This document shows, piece after piece, positions 40,715 through 45,000 of a stretch of 45,000 nucleotides of DNA. The number at the start of each line of letters is the position of its first letter. Position 1 is the stretch's first letter. The notes under the pieces are model-generated. The model worked only from the letters and a program-made list of their open reading frames with translations, was not told the origin of the DNA and searched no databases. Origin of the DNA: Isochrysis galbana (taxonomy: Eukaryota > Haptophyta > Isochrysidales > Isochrysidaceae); assembly GCA_018136815.1 (NCBI GenBank), contig CM030935.1, positions 6,863,811 through 6,908,810 on the forward strand. The letters run 5' to 3'. The position numbers and the translations under genes are program-made.

Positions 40715-43598
40715 CTACGCCGTGCGTGCAAACGTCTGGGCAACGAGGAGCGGCATGATGAGGGTGGCGTCGGCGCAGATTTTTACCGGGTGCGTGGTCG
40801 CGCGAACCTGATGGCAACGAAGGAACGAGCGCGTTGCGCGCTTGACATGCAGGCAGTCGCACGCACGCGCGGCCGCCCCTACGCCGCACCGCAGCTGTGG
40901 GCGGAAAGAAAGAGAAGACGTCACTGTAGATTTGTGCATACACCCTACAGAGGAAGTGATTTCGGGCTCTAGCAGAAGGCGTGGAGTCCGATGTCACCTT
41001 CCCCCAAGAAACGGCCTCGTCTGGTTTTGCGCCTGAGTCGGACCCGTCGAAGTCCTAAGGGATGGAGCAAAGCGCGGAAAGGCGTGCGCTTATTGTTCGA
41101 AGAAGTGACGTGCCGCTTTGTATGCGCCGGGCACGGCCGCGTCCCTGCCGGTGGCAAGAGGGACGCGCGAGACGCTAGCCAATGCCCGGCGCACCTGGCC
41201 CGTGTTGACAAAGATGGCGTGATCCGCGCCATTGCGCATCAAGTTGGCGTTGCATATGTGGTGCTTCACCAACCCTCCGCCAAAGATGAGCATGCCGGTG
41301 CGCTTGGCCTCGACAGCTAGTCGATTGATCCCTACGTCGAGCATTGTGGCCGAGTCGCAGCAGTGCACCGCGATGGGCGGGCGGGCAGCCGGAGGCGTGG
41401 GCGTAGAAAGGGACGTCTTGCGAGGGCGCACGCCGCGGGTGCAACTGCCATCACCTCGGATGTCTTGCACGAGGTCAACAACTAGGCCAGGCGACCTATA
41501 GGAGTGGAAGAAGAGCATGTCTCCGATCGAGCCATCGGTGATGGCGGGGCAGAAGATGGGTATTTGGTTCTTGTACGCCCAATAGCAAATGCTCGTCGGG
41601 TCATTCATGCGCTTGCCCATGCGCCAAATCATCTGCGCAGGCGCGACGGACGGGCGGGGAGCATCGGGCGGGGAGCATCGACCTTTGCGCACAGCAGCCG
41701 AGTGAAGGCGCAGTCGGGAAGCGCGTGACGCCTACTCCGGCTTTCGCTCGCCGCCTCGGTTTGGGTATGCGACGCTTGGCGCGGTACCTGCGATGGCGAG
41801 GTCATGTTGCCTGTCGCTTTTTGCTCCTCAAGCAGCTCATCCAAGAGCGGTGTAAGCCAGTCTTCGAAGAGGCAATAGTTTTTATTGGGCACCTATGCGA
41901 GAGATGGCGCCACGGCGGCTCGGCCGGGATGTTCACGGCGCAGCGGCGTCGTGCTGCCCATGGTCACTCCCGAGTCTCACTTGGTGCACTACTCCTCCTG
42001 CATGTTCGCTGGCGTCGGCCCTATCGCCTATGCAGGGAGACGACTGGCTACGAGCGCGCGCCTCACCAGGAGGTTGCCGATGCGATTGATTCCCTTCTTG
42101 CGCAAATCAGCGCCCTTGAGGTTGAAGCCTTCGACGGTCGCGCTCGATCCCATGTAGTGCGGCGCGATGCACTTCATCAGGTCCTCCTCTATGCCTCCTG
42201 CCGTGGTTACCAAGCACGAGACCTTCTTGTGCTGCACGAGGTAGCGGATCTGTGAAGGGCGGGCAACGGCATGGGTTTGGCGCCGCGTAAACCATCCACT
42301 GAGGTGCGCCCGCATGGCCACCGCTGGCAGACGTGTGTGCCAGCACATGCACCGTCTCTCGAGTGCCCGCCGAGATGAGGTTAGAGGTGCAACCTAGGAA
42401 GATGGTCGTCTTGACCTTGGCTCGCTCGGCCGGGTCACGGATCTCCGTGTCCTCCTCCGACCCCTCGACAATACCATCAGGGCACGGCGCAGGCGGCTCG
42501 TCCGAGAGACGCCATGCAAGCATTCGGTTGATCTCATCGACCGCCAGCCCAAAGTTGGTCGCCTGCGACTCGACAATGATGATGTGAGCAGATACAGAAG
42601 CGGAGGAGGGTTCGACCCATCAGAAGACGGATCGACGTTTGGTACTTCTTGGATCGATATGGCCGATAACGGGGAGGAGCGTTGCTGCCTCTCGGCCCCT
42701 TCACATGCGCCATGCCTGTCTCATCGGCGCCAAAAAATCCGTCGCCACTCGCGCCAACCCCATTATGGCGCAACTGACTGTCCGTCTCGACTGCCGTACC
42801 GCTCTCTTCCGTTGCACCACTTCTCCGCCAGCCAGTCCTGCCCTGCCCTTCCGCCCTCGCCTCGCCTTAGATCGGCTCATACCTCATCGTTTTCGCCTAG
42901 GTTGCTCGCTGTTCGCCCACACCCCGTCTTTCTCCGACCCTCTCGCGATTCCCGTTCCTTCCCATGCAAGCCCTATCCCCCTCTTCTCTCTCTTATTCCC
43001 CTCCCACTTGTCCACCCTCTTGCCTACCCCCATCTCCCAGATTATCGCCTCCCTCTTGCTCTCCCGTCCCCCCCCCCCTTTCTCTCCTCTCGCTGCTCTG
43101 TCTCTCCTCTCTCTCTCTCCTCTCTCCTCTTGTTCATCTCTGTCCTTTCTCTCTCTCCTCTTGGTCCTCTCGGTCCGCTCCCTCCTCTCTCTCCCCTCTC
43201 TCTCCTTGCTCTTCTCTCCCTCCTCTCTCTGCTCTCTCTCTCTCCTCTCACCCTCCTGTCTCCCTCCTCTCTCCCTCCTCTCTCCCTCCTCCCTCTCCTC
43301 CCTCACTCTAACTCTCCTCCATCCCTCCTCACTTCCTCCTCCCGCCCTCCTCCCGCCCTCCTCCCTCTCCTCTCTCTCTCCTTCCTCTCTCCCCCCTATC
43401 TCAATCTCTCCTCCGCCCTCGCACCTGGAAGCCCGTCGTGCGGTACGAGTCGAGGAGCGCGCGCAGGTCTACGCCCGCCTCAAAGTCGTACCCACGCACT
43501 GCCACCGACCCCTCGGGCATCTCTTCCGACTGCGCGAGTACTGCAGCCGCAGCCACGGCCGGAACCACCGCCGCCGACGGCGACGGCGACGACGACAT
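40715..43598 (-). CDS. DHS: Deoxyhypusine synthase (eight exons)
   Basis: Exons 43598-43425, 42562-42353, 42249-42067, 41892-41788, 41632-41455, 41331-41195, 41054-40998 and 40807-40715 join in frame to 378 residues, close to the 369 of the human enzyme. All introns are GT-AG. Landmarks in order are [148 protein letters not shown], and a C-terminal [19 protein letters not shown]. The active-site Lys (human Lys329, SWGK) is residue 348. The cytoplasmic enzyme uses NAD and spermidine to convert one lysine of eIF5A to deoxyhypusine. The 123-bp intron at 41454-41332 is in frame without a stop; removing it restores [17 protein letters not shown]. Nothing looks broken. Confidence 0.95.
42960..43424 (+). 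repeat. CT-rich microsatellite within intron 1 of deoxyhypusine synthase
   Basis: This occupies over half of the 862-bp first intron (43424-42563). It reads GA-rich on the sense strand and reaches the splice donor. Confidence 0.9.
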
Positions 43599-45000
43599 CC
43601 GACGTCCCACGAAAACAGGAAGAATGCCAGCTAGAGTCCTCTAACTACTGTAAAGCCAGTCCAAGCACGAACTCGTATATTATTAAATTGTCGCCATGGT
43701 TTTTTTATTTCCTGTCCGTCGGAGTCCCTGTCGTCCTGCATCCTGCAGGACCCCCACTCCGCATAATTTACTATTACTAGTAGTACACTTGAGAGACAGT
43801 CGAACGAAATCTAGTATGTAGTAGGTAGTAGTAGTAGCCATCTCTTCACATCCGTCTTGCTGCATCGAGAAATCATACAAAGAAGTGCCAGGGCCTGCGC
43901 CCCCCCCCCCCCCACGGTGATCCATTCCCCCCTTCCTCCTATGCCTCCCGGATGGGCGGCGGCCTCGGTCCCGACTTATCCTGTAAACAGGCGCGAGACT
44001 TACCGATTTTTCGGTGGGCGGAGCTCTTGCTCCGCCCACCCCCTTCTCCACGCTCTCGTCTCTCCCCTCTCCTGCGGCGCACGCGCGATGGCGCGCCCGC
44101 CGGCTGCCCGTTGGCGACCCCTGGAGGCTTCTAGAGGCCAGCTCAGGGGCGCCGCTTGCCCGGCCATTCCAAGAAGTCCCGCCATCAATACCCGCGGGCA
44201 CCGTCTCCACAACATCCGCCACCGCGTCCTTCGCCCCGGACCCCGCAAGCACACCATCGCCACACGCACACAGCACTAGCCCTAGCCCAACGACAACCCC
44301 GACTTCACGGCGCTTTGGCCCAAGTGGCCATCGAAAACCTCTCACCAGGAAGCTTTTTCTGACACAAACAAGGTGGCCCGCGCCCGCCCGGCCACGCTCG
44401 ATCCGATATACGCCAAGACGTATCATGCGCTGGAAGAGAGCTTTCAGTCGCATATTTGCTTTTGCTGCCTCCCCGAAGCAACTATGCATAAATCCTTGCT
44501 CCATAGCCCGGAAATTTGTAGAGTAGGCATTGGAACGAAGGTAATATCCTTACAGTCACTCGACGTGTGCGCGGATAGAAGACTCCCGTCTTCTGCGCAA
44601 ACGAGGTCTGGCTTGACGACACAAATACGAGGGGATCAACTTTGCCGACACATCACAATAGTAACCGTGAGACCCGATCCCCAACTCCTAAATAAAGCGA
44701 GAGAGAGAGCGCATCACGAAGCCTCTTTCAAAGCATCAAGGCGTTCCCAAGAAAAATCTGTCAGCACACAAGAAGGGAGGCAATTGTATCAGAGGGGCAC
44801 TAAGCTGCTGGCGGTGGTGGATAGCCGCACCTCAGGCGTCCCCAGCGATTCCATTTTAAGGCCTTCCTGAAGCCATCATTGCACGGTGCTCATCATGTCC
44901 TCCTCCGCTCATCGAAAATAAATCAAACACAGGTGGCTCAATGAAACGTCCAATGTGCAGACTAAAGAGGCGCCGGGTCCCAACAGAAGAGTGCTTCAAG
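43599..45000. other. Deoxyhypusine synthase promoter side; no further gene recognised
   Basis: TAG-rich words (ACTAGTAGTA, GTAGTAGGTAGTAGTAGTAG) lie at about 43780-43840 and a C15 run near 43898. Open frames 44504-43683 (-), 44014-44526 (+) and 44373-44870 (+) overlap and show no domain, so I assign none of them. Confidence 0.4.

Noticed and set aside
41725..42255. A 176-residue plus-strand frame
   Set aside because: It is antisense to deoxyhypusine synthase exons 3-4 and has no motif of its own.
43683..44504. A 273-residue minus-strand frame upstream of deoxyhypusine synthase
   Set aside because: No domain is visible, the opposite strand is equally open, and part of the frame covers a C homopolymer; evidence is insufficient to call a gene.

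Overview
The window reads as nuclear DNA of a unicellular eukaryote, most plausibly a GC-rich alga (a haptophyte is my best guess, low confidence). The reasons are: five genes split by short canonical GT-AG introns (77-862 bp) or single-exon with eukaryote-only low-complexity architecture; very long GA/CT microsatellites and homopolymer G/C tracts; a pherophorin-like proline-rich surface protein; and several classes of eukaryotic transposable element. I see no bacterial operon, no CRISPR array, and no tRNA or rRNA gene.

Layout. 1-2510: a non-LTR retrotransposon (LINE) entering from the left edge, with ORF1 (two CCCH fingers) and an AP-endonuclease ORF2 whose reverse transcriptase has been deleted. 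2820-4870: repeats, including one copy of a roughly 720-bp dispersed repeat ('R'). 4870-5207: a GA microsatellite. 5532-7532 (-): a glutamine-rich protein, with a homopolymeric G/C region upstream to 8220. 8550-11515: a repeat cluster with a TIR-bounded element and a decayed hAT transposase. 12187-13890 (-): a three-exon FAD-dependent fumarate-reductase-like enzyme. 14787-17361: two Tc1/mariner-like non-autonomous elements; the second carries a nested copy of R. 18899-20560 (+): a three-exon GDP-sugar transporter. 21264-24174: R (-), another repeat, and the 5'-truncated tail of a second LINE copy. 24722-27079 (-): a GH31 glycosidase of at least four exons. 27879-28478: a three-unit satellite. 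28819-30546 (-): a broken Ty3/gypsy element. 32112-36380 (-): a CUB / proline-rich / transmembrane protein whose spliced C-terminus is an ADP-ribosyltransferase domain. 36400-37480: microsatellites. 40715-43598 (-): an eight-exon deoxyhypusine synthase that splices to a complete enzyme.

The host genes do not form a pathway. The transporter (GDP-sugar import into the Golgi), the GH31 glycosidase and the CUB/proline-rich protein all touch the secretory or cell-surface glycan world, but nothing shows they are co-regulated. The strongest candidate for something undescribed is the 1340-residue membrane protein joining an extracellular CUB domain and four repeats of a roughly 100-residue cysteine module to an apparently catalytically intact cytoplasmic ADP-ribosyltransferase. 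A second recurrent theme is that four start codons are preceded by long sense-strand pyrimidine tracts. All exon joins were made by eye from reading-frame continuity, splice signals and family resemblance, so boundaries may be off by a base or two.
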